A stretch of 64,000 nucleotides of DNA, taken from NCBI GenBank assembly GCA_914767885.1, contig CAJZBQ010000010.1:496001-560000 (forward strand), given 5' to 3'. Made by a program: the position numbers and the translations under genes. The stretch's first letter is position 1; each line of letters begins with the position of its first letter. Of this stretch, positions 44,149 through 54,932 are shown in pieces. Below the pieces are notes generated by a model. That model searched no databases. It was given only the letters and a program-made list of their open reading frames with translations, and was not told the DNA's origin. The DNA is from Blepharisma stoltei (taxonomy: Eukaryota > Ciliophora > Heterotrichea > Heterotrichida > Blepharismidae).

Positions 44149-45072
44149 ATGATTTCTAAATCTTCCTTCAATGGAGTAATCGTCAGATCAACCTTTACTA
44201 TAACAGAAGAAGACCCAAAAATCAGCGAATCAAAAGCTCCTGCTTCAGAACTTTCCCCAGGAGTCGACTCTATAAAGTTGACAATTAAAGAATCATCCAA
44301 AAGTGAGCGTCGAAATTTAATGAGAGGCACATTTGCTGGCTCAGCTTCCCCTAAAGTCAACCAAAGCAAAAATTGCCACATTTGTGGGAAAAAATTCAAG
44401 TTAGGCTTAAAATATACCTGCAAAATCTGCCTGCAAGCTGTATGTGGTGAAGATTCTCAGAAAAAGCCTTTTGGAGACAACCCCAAAAAGAGAAGAATAT
44501 GCAACCAATGTGATGAAGCTGAGACCAGACAAATTGTCAGGGAAGAGCTAAAAGAAAATTTAGAAAGGGTTCATGAAGAATTAAGATCAGCTAAAGGCTG
44601 TTATGACAGATTAAACAGGGAAAGGTTCGATAAAACAGCAAAAATCAATGAATTTGAATTTATCAAAAAATCAATGAAAGCCCAGCACGAACAAAAAATG
44701 CAAAAACTGCAAAATCAGCTTGATGAAGAAAAACAAAGGTCATCTGACCAAAGAATTTCTATTGAAAATTTAGAAAAAACAATTTCTAATTTAAATTTAT
44801 CAAAGCGAGAGTGATCAGAAAAGTGTGAAGCTAAAAAAAACGAAACAGAAGAGTGATCCAAAAGGCTGGATTTATTATTAGAAAGGAGAAATCTTTTAGC
44901 GAATCAGGCTGAGCATTTAGAGCATATTATGGATGGGAAAGTTGCAATTGAGGAACTAGAGAAGAGGCTTTGTAGTAAATGCAAAAAGAAAGTTTTCCAT
45001 AATAACCAGGAGTGCAGAAGCGATCTGTCAATGGTGCATTATCAAAGCAGCGATACCCAAAAGATTGTATAA
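44149..45072 (+). CDS. FYVE-like zinc finger plus coiled coil
   Basis: 307 residues, ATG 44149. After a disordered 70-residue N-terminus, Cys pairs CHICGKKF, CKICLQAVC and CNQCDE have FYVE/PHD-like spacing (the basic RKKR-type patch of true FYVE is not evident). A coiled coil then runs to the end with a terminal CSKC. Two TGA codons (KREWSEK, TEEWSKR) are Trp. Possibly a membrane-trafficking or basal-body protein. Confidence 0.75.
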
Positions 45073-45258
45073 TTTGAAAATTTAAAATTTCATTATGAGT
45101 CACACATCTGAATTCGAGATTCAAATTGAAAATTAATCAAATAATTAGTAGAAATTAATTTCTATTGCAAGAGCATGATATAGATGAAACTTATAATTAA
45201 TCCAAAAATAAATTAATAATTATTTCTGTCTTGAAAAATTGAAAAATATTGAGATGGG

Positions 45259-46238
45259 CTAGCCGCTTCTATTTCCATCAATACTTTTAGGGAGCGATAA
45301 ATTTCTTTTGATACTTTCATCACGTGATTTTGATATGTCTTTAAGTTTAAAGCTTACTACACTTTTTCTTTGACTTTTTAATGGAGAATTGGGAAGGATT
45401 CTTTTAGAGTTTGCACGTTTGATGCTTTCCCTTTCAGTTATAAAAAAGCTTACTGCTTTAAGAGAGGAGAAAAATCTTGCTTGCTATTAAAGGGATTAAT
45501 TTTTTTTTAAGTTTTATATCCAAAGAAAATTTACTTTAATAATGCAAAAGCTAAAATTTAATAGAATTTACTAGAATCCCAATAGTTAATTATATATAAA
45601 ATGTTTATATTAAAAATGTTTTGCTAGCTCTTAAAAGGAGTCAATTCCCCCAAAATAAGCATTTTTTCAATGGTTTTCTGGCTATTAAAGCGCAGAGAGT
45701 TAGATTATCATCAATTCTTGCCCTGGAAGTATTAATTTGTTTAGGACTAGATTTTCTTTTTCCAATAATTTCTCTAATCCTTTTGATTTCTTCATTTTTC
45801 TTTTCTTTATTTCTAATCATTTCGTAAGTATATCTCTGAGATCTCAATTCACCCTTCATTTTCGAAATTAAATCCCTTTCCTTTATCAGTTCCCTTTGGC
45901 TTTTAACTCTTTCTTGAAGCTCTTTTAGCTTATTTTCTCTTTCCTTTTTTTCTTCAGTCCTCAAATTATAAGGATACAGTAAATTTAAATCAAATTTGGG
46001 TTTTTCTTTTTTTATAGTATTTTGGCTATTTTGCTATAGTTTTGACATGCTATATTAATTTATGGATTATAAAACTATTGAAAAATGGTTTTGGTCTAAA
46101 AAGAATCCCAGGTTCCTGATCATTTACTAAGTTGTCAATAACTATAGGATTAAGTGATAAAACATCAACTCGTTCATGCTGTCTTGAGTAGCTATCAAAA
46201 GAATGATTCACAAAATAATGTTGGAATGGTCTCCACAT
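45259..46238 (-). CDS. Small coiled-coil basic protein
   Basis: 224 residues after removing IES 45453-45702 and a likely 55-bp IES 46015-46069 (675 nt). Starts MWRPFQHYFVNHSFDSYSRQ; the middle is a single Arg/Glu/Lys coiled coil (ERENKLKELQERVKSQRELI to RIREIIGKRK), and the end is Ser/Lys-rich. No family recognised. Start depends on the 55-bp excision being right; otherwise only 45259-45964 is certain. Confidence 0.6.
45453..45702. mobile_element. 250-bp type C IES
   Basis: It lies between TA 45451-45452 and TA 45701-45702. Ends CTGCTTTAAGAGAGGAG and CTATTAAAGCGCAGAGAGT, with an inner TAGCTCTTAAAAGGAG and the TTTTTTCAATGGTTTT spacer shared with type A. Removal joins IDDNL to SFFITERES. Confidence 0.8.
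46015..46069. mobile_element. Probable 55-bp IES
   Basis: TA 46013-46014 to TA 46068-46069. Removal joins PFFNSFI to KKEKPKFDLN in frame. Confidence 0.5.
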
Positions 46239-46353
46239 TTATAAGCATTTTAAATGGAGTTTCTATTTGTAAGGGTTTTATTTCCCTATTTGATAAACTA
46301 TAAATTAACAATTAGTGCATTTATTTACGCCATTACTTTGTGGCTCTATAAAT

Positions 46354-47966
46354 ATGGATTCTGAAAGTCTTACCCTTTTAATCCATCAAAATTTTCAGAT
46401 TTTTTAAAATTAAACCCTTTAAAAGCTTCCTATAATATTTTTTTCTGGGAGGTAGAGAAAGATTGGAAGCAGGTGTTGACAATGGCATCATCCCAACTTT
46501 GATGGATTATATCAGAGTCCCAAGTCTTTCCCCAGCATTTGATAAAGATTGGGAGACTAATGGCAAGATGGAACAAGCAATGGAAATTCTTGTGAATTAT
46601 GTAAAATCCTTAAACATTACTGGGTTTACCCACGAAATCTTATACTTGCTCCTAGAGAAATATAAACATTCTCTATTGGCTGCCTTTATCCTATATTCTT
46701 ATATAAATACGAAAACTGTAGAATTGTTTCCATTCATTGCAAATAGGTATAAAGGAACCAGGCATCCCTTGGCTTTTCTTTGCCGAATTCCCTGCAACAG
46801 CTCCAGGCCTCGGAACAGTACTCATGTACGGCCATATGGACAAGCAGCCACACTTTTCAGGATGGATTGAAGGAGCAGACAACACCAGCCCAGCTATCAT
46901 AGACGGCAAGCTCTATGGAAGAGGAGGTGCAGATGATGGCTATGCCTTACCAAGTGCAGCCCTCATCATAAAAACAATGGACGACCTCGGAATCCCTCGT
47001 GGAAGAATTGTTTACATTGGTGAAAATGAAGAAGAAAGTGGAAGTGACCATTTAATGGACTATGTAAAGAAGCTTAAACATAAAATTGGCGAACCTGACA
47101 TCATTGTCTGCTTGGACTCAGGAATTGGAGATTACGAACATTTCTGGCTGACTGGCAGCTTAAGAGGATTCACAGCTCTAGATGTAACTGTAAAAGTCTT
47201 GACTGTAGGACAACACTCAGGAGATGTGTCAGGTGTTGTGCCTTCTAGCTTCAGAGTCTTTAGGCAGATTTTGGACAGAATTGAAGACCCAAGAAGCGGA
47301 GAAATTTTGATCCCTGAACTTTATACCCCAATTACCCCAGAAATTTATGAGCATGCTGCTGGGTGTGCAAGAGCGCTTGGACCTAATCTGCTTGGGAAGA
47401 TTAACTGGCAGCCTGGAATGCAGCCTGTAACTCATGATCCAGTCCAACTAGTTTTGAATAGAACTTATAGACCTACACTATGTGTTACTGGAGCACAAGG
47501 ACTCCCAGACCTTGCTAATGCTGGAAACTTGTTAAGACCAAGCACAACATTTAGACTGTCTGTCAGACTCCCTCCAGGTGTTGATTCTGAAGTTGCTGCT
47601 GCCAAGTTGCACGAAGTTATAACTAAAGATCCTCCTTATGGAGCTACAATTGAAGTAAAAATCCCATTCAAAGGGAATGGATTTGCTCCAAATCCTTTGG
47701 AGCCATGGCTAAGTGATGCTCTTAATGTTGCAGGCCATAAGTATTTTGGAAATGAATTTTTAGTGATGGGAGAAGGCGGAAGCATACCATTTATGGGCAT
47801 GCTTGGAAAAGAATTCCCACAGGCGCAATTCATGATCATTGGAATTTTAAGCTCTGACAGCAACGCTCACTCAGCAAATGAAAACTTCAGCATTGCTTAC
47901 TTAAAGAAACTTTTATGCTGCCTTTCAGAAGTCCTTGCTCAACATGGTAGGAGAACCAAAGCTTAA
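46354..47966 (+). CDS. M20 metallopeptidase (CNDP-type dipeptidase)
   Basis: 475 residues after removal of two short IESs (46373-46454, 46643-46745; 1428 nt). ATG 46354: MDSESLRERLEAGVDNGIIP. Zinc ligands are visible in the family order: YGHMDKQP (His), GRGGADDGYA (bridging Asp), ENEEESGSDH (catalytic and ligand Glu), CLDSGIGD (Asp), SDSNAHSANENF (His near the end). The lid domain lies between. It hydrolyses dipeptides in the cytosol. Neither IES disturbs a motif once excised. Confidence 0.94.
46373..46454. mobile_element. 82-bp IES
   Basis: It lies between TA 46371-46372 and TA 46453-46454. Removal gives MDSESLRERLEAG and supplies the only ATG for the gene. Confidence 0.8.
46643..46745. mobile_element. 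103-bp IES
   Basis: It lies between TA 46641-46642 and TA 46744-46745. Removal joins GFTHEIL to GIKEPGIPWLFFAEFP in frame. Confidence 0.82.
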
Positions 47967-48079
47967 TAATTTAGAGTTCTTTTATCAATATATTATTTTA
48001 AATCCAAAATGACACTATCAATACAGTGAAATAATTAGCTTATAAATTTAATTATATTTGAGATAGTAATGGCTTATTG

Positions 48080-49378
48080 TTAGTTAGACGAGAAACTTTC
48101 TAAATCAACTATTTCATCTGTTAACCGAACATCATAAGTAATCGCTGCAATAAGCTCTTCAAGGCTAAAAAAGGTTGATTCAGCTCTTACATAAGCAATC
48201 AGCGTGACTTCGAGCTCTTTATTATATAAATTATTTTCAAATGTATGCAATATATATGCCTCGATGCTTTTTTGAGTGTTTCCATAGTAAGGATTTCACC
48301 CAATTGACACAGCTGTTTTATAAAGAGTGCTGTAATCGTCTGCAAATCTTGCAACTCCTGCATACACGCCTGGGACTAAATCATTTGCATTATTAAGGTT
48401 AATAAGGTCTAAATTTGCAGTCGGAAACCCAAGCTCTTTGCTGCCTCTTCCAAAACCTGGAATAATATTCCCTCTAACAGTAGAAGCGTTTGGGAGTCTA
48501 TAATAAGCTTTTCACTATTGATAATCATCATAAGGATCAGGCTGGCTTGGTAAAATTGCTCTCAGGCTATTTAAACTTTCTTCATTTCCAGGCTCGTTGG
48601 GGAATTTTACATGTGAGACTTGAAATCCGTTCTGTTTTAGCATCTGGGCTGAATCGAAGTGTGCTACAATAATTTGATGCTCATGCTGCTTGATGTGGAA
48701 GAGATCCTCTAAAATAGTGCTGGCAGAAGTATAGATGATCTGTTCAGATAAGTCGCCTAGCAATTCTTTAAAAGGCTTTAAAGACTCAATTGTGGTTTCC
48801 AGAACGTCTTTTTCAAAGAAACTAACTCCCCCCAGCGAACAAAAATTTTTTATGGAAAAAAAATTTGATATATAAGTGATAATTAGTATAATGAAATCTC
48901 TAGCTAACTCTATTTAATTTTAACAAATTGCGTTCTAAAACAATATTTTTTTTACAAATTAAATTAATATTTGCTTTCCAATTTTTCGAATAAAGCTTTT
49001 TAAATTTTGGACTATAAAATTTATATATAACTTTTTTAAAAAAAAATTCAACACCTCTATGAGCGAACAAGATTTTTTTATTCGCTCACGGAGGGGGGGA
49101 GTAAGCAACTTAATTTGTGAAGAAGAATCTGATAGCGCTTTTAACGTCTGATAAGAATTTATAGTGGGCCTAATAGTATTTAAGTAGGATAGCAGCATTT
49201 CTCTAGGGACATCTGCATTTAAAAGTCTAAGTCCTTCTATCAGCGTTTTATGATGTATCTCAGACTTTAGCTCATACGCAATTCCTTCACTTGATCTCGC
49301 CAGACAAAACTGAAGACCCCTTATATTGAAAATTAATTCAGCGTCGAAAATTACAATTTTCTTCGCAAAGGCCATCAT
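48080..49378 (-). CDS. HAD-like domain fused to riboflavin kinase
   Basis: 339 residues after removing IES 48825-49103 (1020 nt). N-terminal half: IVIFDAELIFN in the HAD nucleophile position, where the usual DxD is DAE, followed by a HAD-like helical region and IIVAHFDS. C-terminal half is a clear riboflavin kinase: GNIIPGFGRGSKELGFPTAN, VPGVYAGVA, SIGWNPYYGN, EAYILHTF and LYNKELEVTLIAYVRAESTF. Plants have the same HAD-kinase fusion (FMN hydrolase plus riboflavin kinase). The kinase makes FMN from riboflavin; HAD activity is uncertain because of the changed Asp. TGA Trp at YQWKAYY. Confidence 0.88.
48825..49103. mobile_element. Type A IES, left end shortened
   Basis: 279 bp between TA 48823-48824 and TA 49102-49103. 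Only one short motif remains at the left; a hairpin is at the right. Removal joins SSQIKLL to SFFEKDVLE. Confidence 0.87.
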
Positions 49379-49474
49379 ATTTGAAGTATTGATAGCAAAA
49401 CTCTATGAATTCTTGTAATCATTAATCTTTATTAAACTTATTATAAGGCAGAATAGCTAAAAATAATCTTTAGA

Positions 49475-49654
49475 TTAGGCTAAAACGGGGTGTTTTATGT
49501 TTGGGTCATGAAGTTGGGTAAAGCGTCTATTCTTTCTGTACTTCAAATCGCAGCCTCTCAGTGACTCGTGGAGCTGCTTTTTAGGTTTTTTGATCCCATT
49601 GCGATGGTTCTTGTGTCCTTGATTGTGACTGGAATGCACCTTCTCCTTCGCCAT
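49475..49654 (-). CDS. RPL29: 60S ribosomal protein eL29
   Basis: 59 residues. MAKEKVHSSHNQGHKNHRNG, IKKPKKQLHESLRGCDLKYR, KNRRFTQLHDPN match eL29 (S/T-H-N-Q...HRNGIKKP...ESLKGVDPKF). Small, very basic large-subunit protein. Uninterrupted. Confidence 0.95.
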   Translation of the reverse strand: MAKEKVHSSHNQGHKNHRNGIKKPKKQLHESLRGCDLKYRKNRRFTQLHDPNIKHPVLA

Positions 49655-49695
49655 TTACTTTATAACGAGTGATGCTAATTTATAAATAAACTTAA

Positions 49696-51678
49696 CTAAA
49701 TTTCTAAAAGATCAACAATTGCAGGCTTAGGGGGTTGCTGAGGAATCTGGGCAGCTGGAGCCATATTAGGCTTGATTTCTACAGGTTTCTCAGTTTTGGC
49801 AGCTTCTGTGTGGTGGTCCATGTGCACCATTCTTCTAATAAGCATATTTTGGTTTTTTATGTCTTCGCTAAAGGTAGGCATGACGTCTAGGACTTCATTT
49901 CTGATAGCCTCATAAGTGTCTTTGCAGAGGTTATAATACTCAATAGCTCTTTGTTGGAGGTCTGGGTCTATATGCATAGTATGGTGCTCGAAGACTGGGA
50001 TTGCGGACATTAGAAGGTCAGGATAGTTGTGGCTGAGCTTCATATAAGCAGTAAGGACCATACATTTGGTCTCAGATGAACATACAGGGAAATGCCTGTT
50101 TAAAATTTCAAATAAAGCTTGAGGGTTCATGTCAGGCTTGTTGACGATGTATTGGCTGAACTCACTTATCAAGTATGAGCCCATTTTCACCATTTTTTCA
50201 TGGGCGTGAGAGTTATTTAAAGCGTTATACGCTTGAGTGGCTGCATATTCTTGCAGCTCTGTATCAATGCTGCTACCAAAACCAGTGACTACTTGAATTA
50301 CGCGGTGCCATATATCATTTGACACATAATCCCCTGCAAAAGTAATTAGCCTTATTATTACGTCAATATACCACTTCAAATTCTGGCCAAATCTTTCTGC
50401 CAATAGTGCAGTTTTAAGCACTAGATCTTCTTTTATATTAAACTGTGCTTCAGGAAGGCTATCTAATAATTCTCCCACGATTTCATTAGCATTGCTTTGC
50501 TTACACATCCCAAAAAGTACGTCTAAAGCTCTTTTTCTGATAGAAATGTCAGGGTCTTTTAAAGAAATCATCACAGTGCTTTGGTGCCTTTCTATCATAT
50601 ACTGGCCATCAGGATGTTCAGCAAGCTTTGCCATCGTTTCAAGTCCTATATATCGGATATTTGGCTCTTTTACAGAAATAAACCTCCCAAGCAAGGCTGA
50701 GCATTGGGTTCTTAAGCTTTCTGGGATATTGTCTTTATAATGGATCATTAAATTGATGGCTTCAAAGAGGATTCCGTGATCAGTGTTGTTTTTATTCACA
50801 TTTTTGGTGACTTCGGTCTGTGAAGTAATTTTTTCTAGAACTTCGTTGATATCTGAACAAATTCTTGGCTCTGTTGGGTAAGGGAACATCTGTAAAAGCT
50901 TGAGAAGCTTTATTTGGAGCCACGGACAAGGGGTTTGATAGTATAGATAATCAGCAGAAACTTCTTTAAGCATCACAAGTCTATAAAGATGCTGGAGAAT
51001 TTTAGTAAAGCATGATATAAAATTTTCATAGCCATTTTGCCTCATCATTTCCAATAATAAGCTGCTTGTTGCCAAAAGCATCCCAACTGACCTTGTATCC
51101 ATCAAATCAGATATCTTCCCACCCCATTCTGCCGGATTTATAATGGTTTTATCTTGTTTATATAGCCTTGTTAAGCAAGTAAGTGCCTTTTTGTTAACTT
51201 CGAAGTCAAGCCCAAAGCCTTCTCCTCTGATAATACGAATTACATCTTGTGAAAGCTCAGCTGTAAGCAGCTGTCCGCCTAGGTTTGCTACAGTAGATAA
51301 TGCGAGGGACTGGTGAGCTATATCATAAGAAACTATATCATTTCTAATAGCGTTGACAACTTGTTCAAGATATGGAGAATTGGCATGCAAAAGGAGAGAG
51401 GCAGCCATGTAGCCAGTGAACTTTTCACTGTATCTTGGAGAGCAGATCATGTTTATTGCTTCCATATGTCCGAAATCAACGTCATAGCCAAGCATAAAAC
51501 AGTAAAGAAGCTTTCACACATATTTCTTCCTATCATAAGCACTCAAGGTTTTTCTTGTATTGGAAAATAGCTCTCTTATCTTGGACATTTCTTTCAGAAC
51601 TCTTTTCTCCTCTAGATCTTTACTCTGGCAGTTCCTTATGTCAGAGATAAACATAGTCAAGCCTCTCATACTAGACAT
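49696..51678 (-). CDS. AP-2 alpha-type adaptin lacking the ear domain
   Basis: 660 residues, ATG 51678. Starts MSSMRGLTMFISDIRNCQSK...EKRVLKEMSKIRELF, then YVWKLLYCFMLGYDVDFGHM (Trp from TGA), and continues as the alpha-adaptin HEAT solenoid (LSTVANLGGQLLTAEL, CPWLQIKLLKLLQMFP, GRFISVKEPNIRYIGLETMA). Animal alpha-adaptin is about 940 residues; here the protein ends after a short Pro-rich hinge with DLLEI, a possible clathrin-box-like site, and has no appendage. It would form the AP-2 core for clathrin endocytosis with altered accessory binding. Gamma-adaptin is less likely. Confidence 0.88.
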
Positions 51679-51848
51679 TTTATAAATATTGATTATTATA
51701 TTGCAAGTATAAAGCAATGTTTCTTTTCTCTAAGGAATTGATATAAATTCTATTGAGCTTTTTAAATAATTTTTTATATATAATAAAATAGTTATTTCCA
51801 TCCCTAATAATTATTTTACCAGCGAAAATAAATTTATAAAAAATTCAG

Positions 51849-52970
51849 ATGGATGAAGAAGTAAATTATAAATCACTCTATGAAGAAAAATATGAAGAAT
51901 TAGAATCATTCAAAAAAGACTTCGAAGAATACCAAGGTAATTTATAAACAGAAAGCAATAAGCGCTTTGAGCTAGAAGTTGAAGAAGAAATAGAACAATT
52001 GATGGTCGCAAAACTTGAGCTGGAAAGAGAAAATAAAGCTTTGCAAGAAAAGCTAGAAAAAGCTAAAGGCTCTTTAGCTAAAAAAACTAAAGAGCTTGAA
52101 GCCATGTCTCAAAGATTGAAGACTACATCATCAACGACATCAGGAGAAATTGATGCATTAAAGCAAAGACTGAAAGAAGTGGAAACAGAAAATGAAGTTT
52201 TAAGAGGAAGAGTTAGGGAAAAAGACCAAAATATTGGCGATTTAACTAAATTTTATCATAAAACGCTAGAAGAGTTGTCATTGGCTGGGTCAGAGCTAGA
52301 GAGGATTAAAACGACAAAAGAAAAAGAGTCCCAAAAGCTGAAAGAGCATGTAAGCGAACTTACACAGGAACTGCAAATAATTAGAAGACCTAATTTGCAA
52401 GCAGCTGAACTAGAGCAGCCACCTCCAGAAAAAGATTTTAAAATTAAATTTGATACAAACGTGCAGAATAAAGATCCATTGGATATGATAGATTCCTTAA
52501 TCTGACAAGAAATAAAATGGTGATGTTGATGGAAATTGAAATCTGAGGCGCAGTTCTTATGAGCAGGTAGGACAGATCCTGATGAAGCTGAAAGTAGGGC
52601 CACTGTCTTTTTTTGAAGTAGGCTTTCATGCTTTGGTGATTTATTGCCGAAGAGGGAAGTTTATTTCTCCAGTGAAACTTTCTTGTCCCTGCCAGAAGTG
52701 CTAGACGAGTTTTACCTACCAAATGGTCCTTGTCAGGACCAGCGGGGCACTTTTCAGATGGCAGCTCTGCCCAAGGGAGCTAATCTCCTGGACATGTGTT
52801 TCAGGTCGGAAATTCAAGATGGTGGCCTTCCATTTCCTCATTTGTACTATGAGGTTTGTAGAGGCCACTCTTTTGGAGCCGAGACGAGGCAAAGACTAGT
52901 GGGCTGCTCGCTTATAGCTAGATAACCTTTTAATTCAATATTTTAATCCTGACAATTTCTAACAGCTTAG
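51849..52970 (+). CDS. NUDE/NDEL1 family coiled-coil protein
   Basis: 219 residues if the retroposon 52509-52942 plus one target copy is removed (660 nt); intron 51937-51951 (15 nt). YKSLYEEKYEELESFKKDFE, EYQESNKRFELEVEEEIEQL is the conserved NDE1/NDEL1 N-terminal coiled coil that binds LIS1 and dynein; a second coil follows and the protein ends DMIDSLIWQFLTA. If the insert is retained the frame is still open through it (TGA as Trp) to TAA at 52925, giving a longer tail. Role: dynein regulation. Confidence 0.78.
52509..52942 (+). mobile_element. Retroposon-like insert 4 in the NUDE gene
   Basis: 434-bp GC-richer insert between TTAATCTGACAA (52497-52508) and TTAATCCTGACAA (52943-52955), one indel apart. 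It starts GAAATAAAATGG, like the 53.5-kb element. The duplication contains TA. It is open in the host frame for about 140 codons. Confidence 0.6.
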
Positions 52971-53069
52971 ACGAGTATAAATCTTCGTATGCATTGAAAT
53001 AACGCAGTCTTTAACTAAGCGCTGATTATTTTTCATTAAAATTTGACAATAATAAAGCAAATAATTAAA

Positions 53070-54790
53070 TTAAGAAAGCTTTTGCTCAATTAACCGTAAA
53101 CCGAAAGGATTGTAGGTTTGAAACGCTAAAAAATCTTCATACTGATTTTCTTACTTACTTACTTACATAGTCTTTAAGGTGTCTAGTGCCCACACCCTTA
53201 ATAAAAAAGGGTCAAAGCGACAACTAGTGACGTCACCAAGCCATCTTGGAATATGTGGCCAGCCCACACCCAAGCCTTCTATAAGGCTAGTCGCCAGATA
53301 AATCGCCGCACATCTCACCCGGCGGGCTCGCTCCGACTCAGCTCCTGCGCGTGTTCCGCCTAAGGGTCATCCTCCCGTGGGGACGTGCTGAGAGGTAAAA
53401 CTCCGAGTGTCTTGAATGCACTGAGGAGCCGTGCCTTTGGCTATCTCCAAAGTTAAACGGCTGTTGCTGTGCAGAAGTTCTCAAGAGAAAACCCAACCCC
53501 ATAAATAAAATTCCATGAGGGAGAGAAAATTGGCAGAGCCAATTTTCTCTCGAACCGAATGCCATTTTATTTATTCATACTGATTTTCAATCTTTATATT
53601 ACCATTATCTCTGTTTTTATTATAAGGCATAGGACTATGATAGGAGAAATGCAGGCTAAGGAATTGCTGAATATATTTAGCACAATCTTCAATTTCCTCT
53701 ATGTTTTTCAAACATAAAGTTTTGCATAAAAAGTAGCTTAAAGTGTCATGAACAATTTTTTTCTCTTCAATTTCTCCAGGTTTTTTAAGTTTAATTCCAT
53801 CTCATCGTAGCAGAAGATATTCAGAGTCACTGAAAGCTTTGCTGGCCATGACATAAATTAAAGCGCCACTGGCAGTTGATGGTTTATAATTTAAAAAGGA
53901 TATGTCCATAGATGCAGTGTCTAAGATTTGCATGAGTTCTCGGTATCTTTTATAGGAATATTGGTTTAGTTGCTTATAAGTTATCATTCTGAAATCTAAT
54001 AGGTCTTGTTCTCTTTTCCTTGCACTTTCATTAAGTCCTTTGAAATATATTCTAAATTGTATTCGCATAAAGGTAAGCATATTTTAATGAAAAAAAATTA
54101 TTATAACAAATTATAGGATACATAGGAATTGCAAGGGAAAATTCCATATTGGCTTGTTAAAAACTCATCTCACTCCCCAAGAATACAATTTAAATAAGTC
54201 ACATGTGTCGGAGGGAATATTTTTCAGCCTACCAAGTACAATATTTCCCTCTCCATCGCTAATATCTCTCCTTGTGGAACCTCATATTCCGCCACTTTTA
54301 CCAATTTTTTCAAACATATAGGTTTTTCTTCCTCCTTTGCTGCAATTCAAATTGCTAATAATGCAATTTTTTGTATATTATCTTTATTGATATTTGTCAT
54401 TTTCATAACTGCTCGGTTCAGATGAGAAAGTGCTGTGTGGAAAGTTTCGCGATGAAGCAGCAAATCTGAACACACTTCCATCATTCAGTCTATTAAAATT
54501 GCTCTCATTAGAACAGTTAAACTGCCTAATGGGTTTTGAATTGATAAGCTATTTACTTTATATTCCTCTTCAATTAACTTAAGCTGCATTATATAATCGT
54601 CTGATTTTGGTTTTCACATCCCTTCTGTATCTTTGATTTCTCCTATCATGTCATCTAATATATTTTCTTCAATGCTCTCGAAGTCTCCAAAGCATACACA
54701 TGAAGATGAGGTAATTTCAAGGTATTGTGATCCTTCTGTTGAAGATTTGCTCTCTGTTTCAATGTCCATTTCAGAGCACTCGTAGTCCAT
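53070..54790 (-). CDS. Cyclin
   Basis: ATG 54790. After 100 acidic residues the cyclin box begins VLMRAILIDWMMEVCSDLLL and continues HRETFHTALSHLNRAVMKM, KIALLAIWIAAKEEEKP, VPQGEILAMEREILYLVGW. A second fold follows (RMITYKQLNQYSYKRYRELM, ASGALIYVMASKAF). The MRAILIDW start is typical of A/B/E cyclins, CDK partners in the cell cycle. Retroposon 53151-53573 plus one target copy must be removed near the C-terminus (ENQYEDFLAFQTYNPF). A short intervening piece near 54076-54113 also breaks the frame; its exact ends are not settled. Trp from TGA occurs several times. Confidence 0.82.
53151..53573 (-). mobile_element. SINE-like retroposon 5 (in the cyclin gene)
   Basis: 423 bp between perfect 15-bp repeats TTCATACTGATTTTC (53136-53150, 53574-53588), which contain TA. 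Tail (GTAA)n on the minus strand. At its 5' end an AAATAAAATGG arm pairs with CATGGAATTTTATTT-like sequence around an inner AGAAAATTGG hairpin (53521-53552). Precise excision restores the cyclin frame. Confidence 0.88.
54076..54113. mobile_element. Probable very short IES in the cyclin gene
   Basis: A TAA stop and a frame change occur here. Deletion of 38 bp (or 32 bp, 54082-54113) between TA pairs restores frame; larger alternatives exist. Confidence 0.35.
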
Positions 54791-54932
54791 TTTTAAATTT
54801 AAATTTTAAATTATAAATAAAATAGGACTTAGTGAAATTTAGCCTTGAGGAAAAAAAGATTAGAATAAATTTTGAAGATAATTAAATGACATAGGATTAG
54901 TTAATATAAATCTTTAGATAGAGAAAAAATAA

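Noticed and set aside
53338-53565. 75-codon minus-strand ORF
   Set aside because: Entirely inside the retroposon in the cyclin gene.
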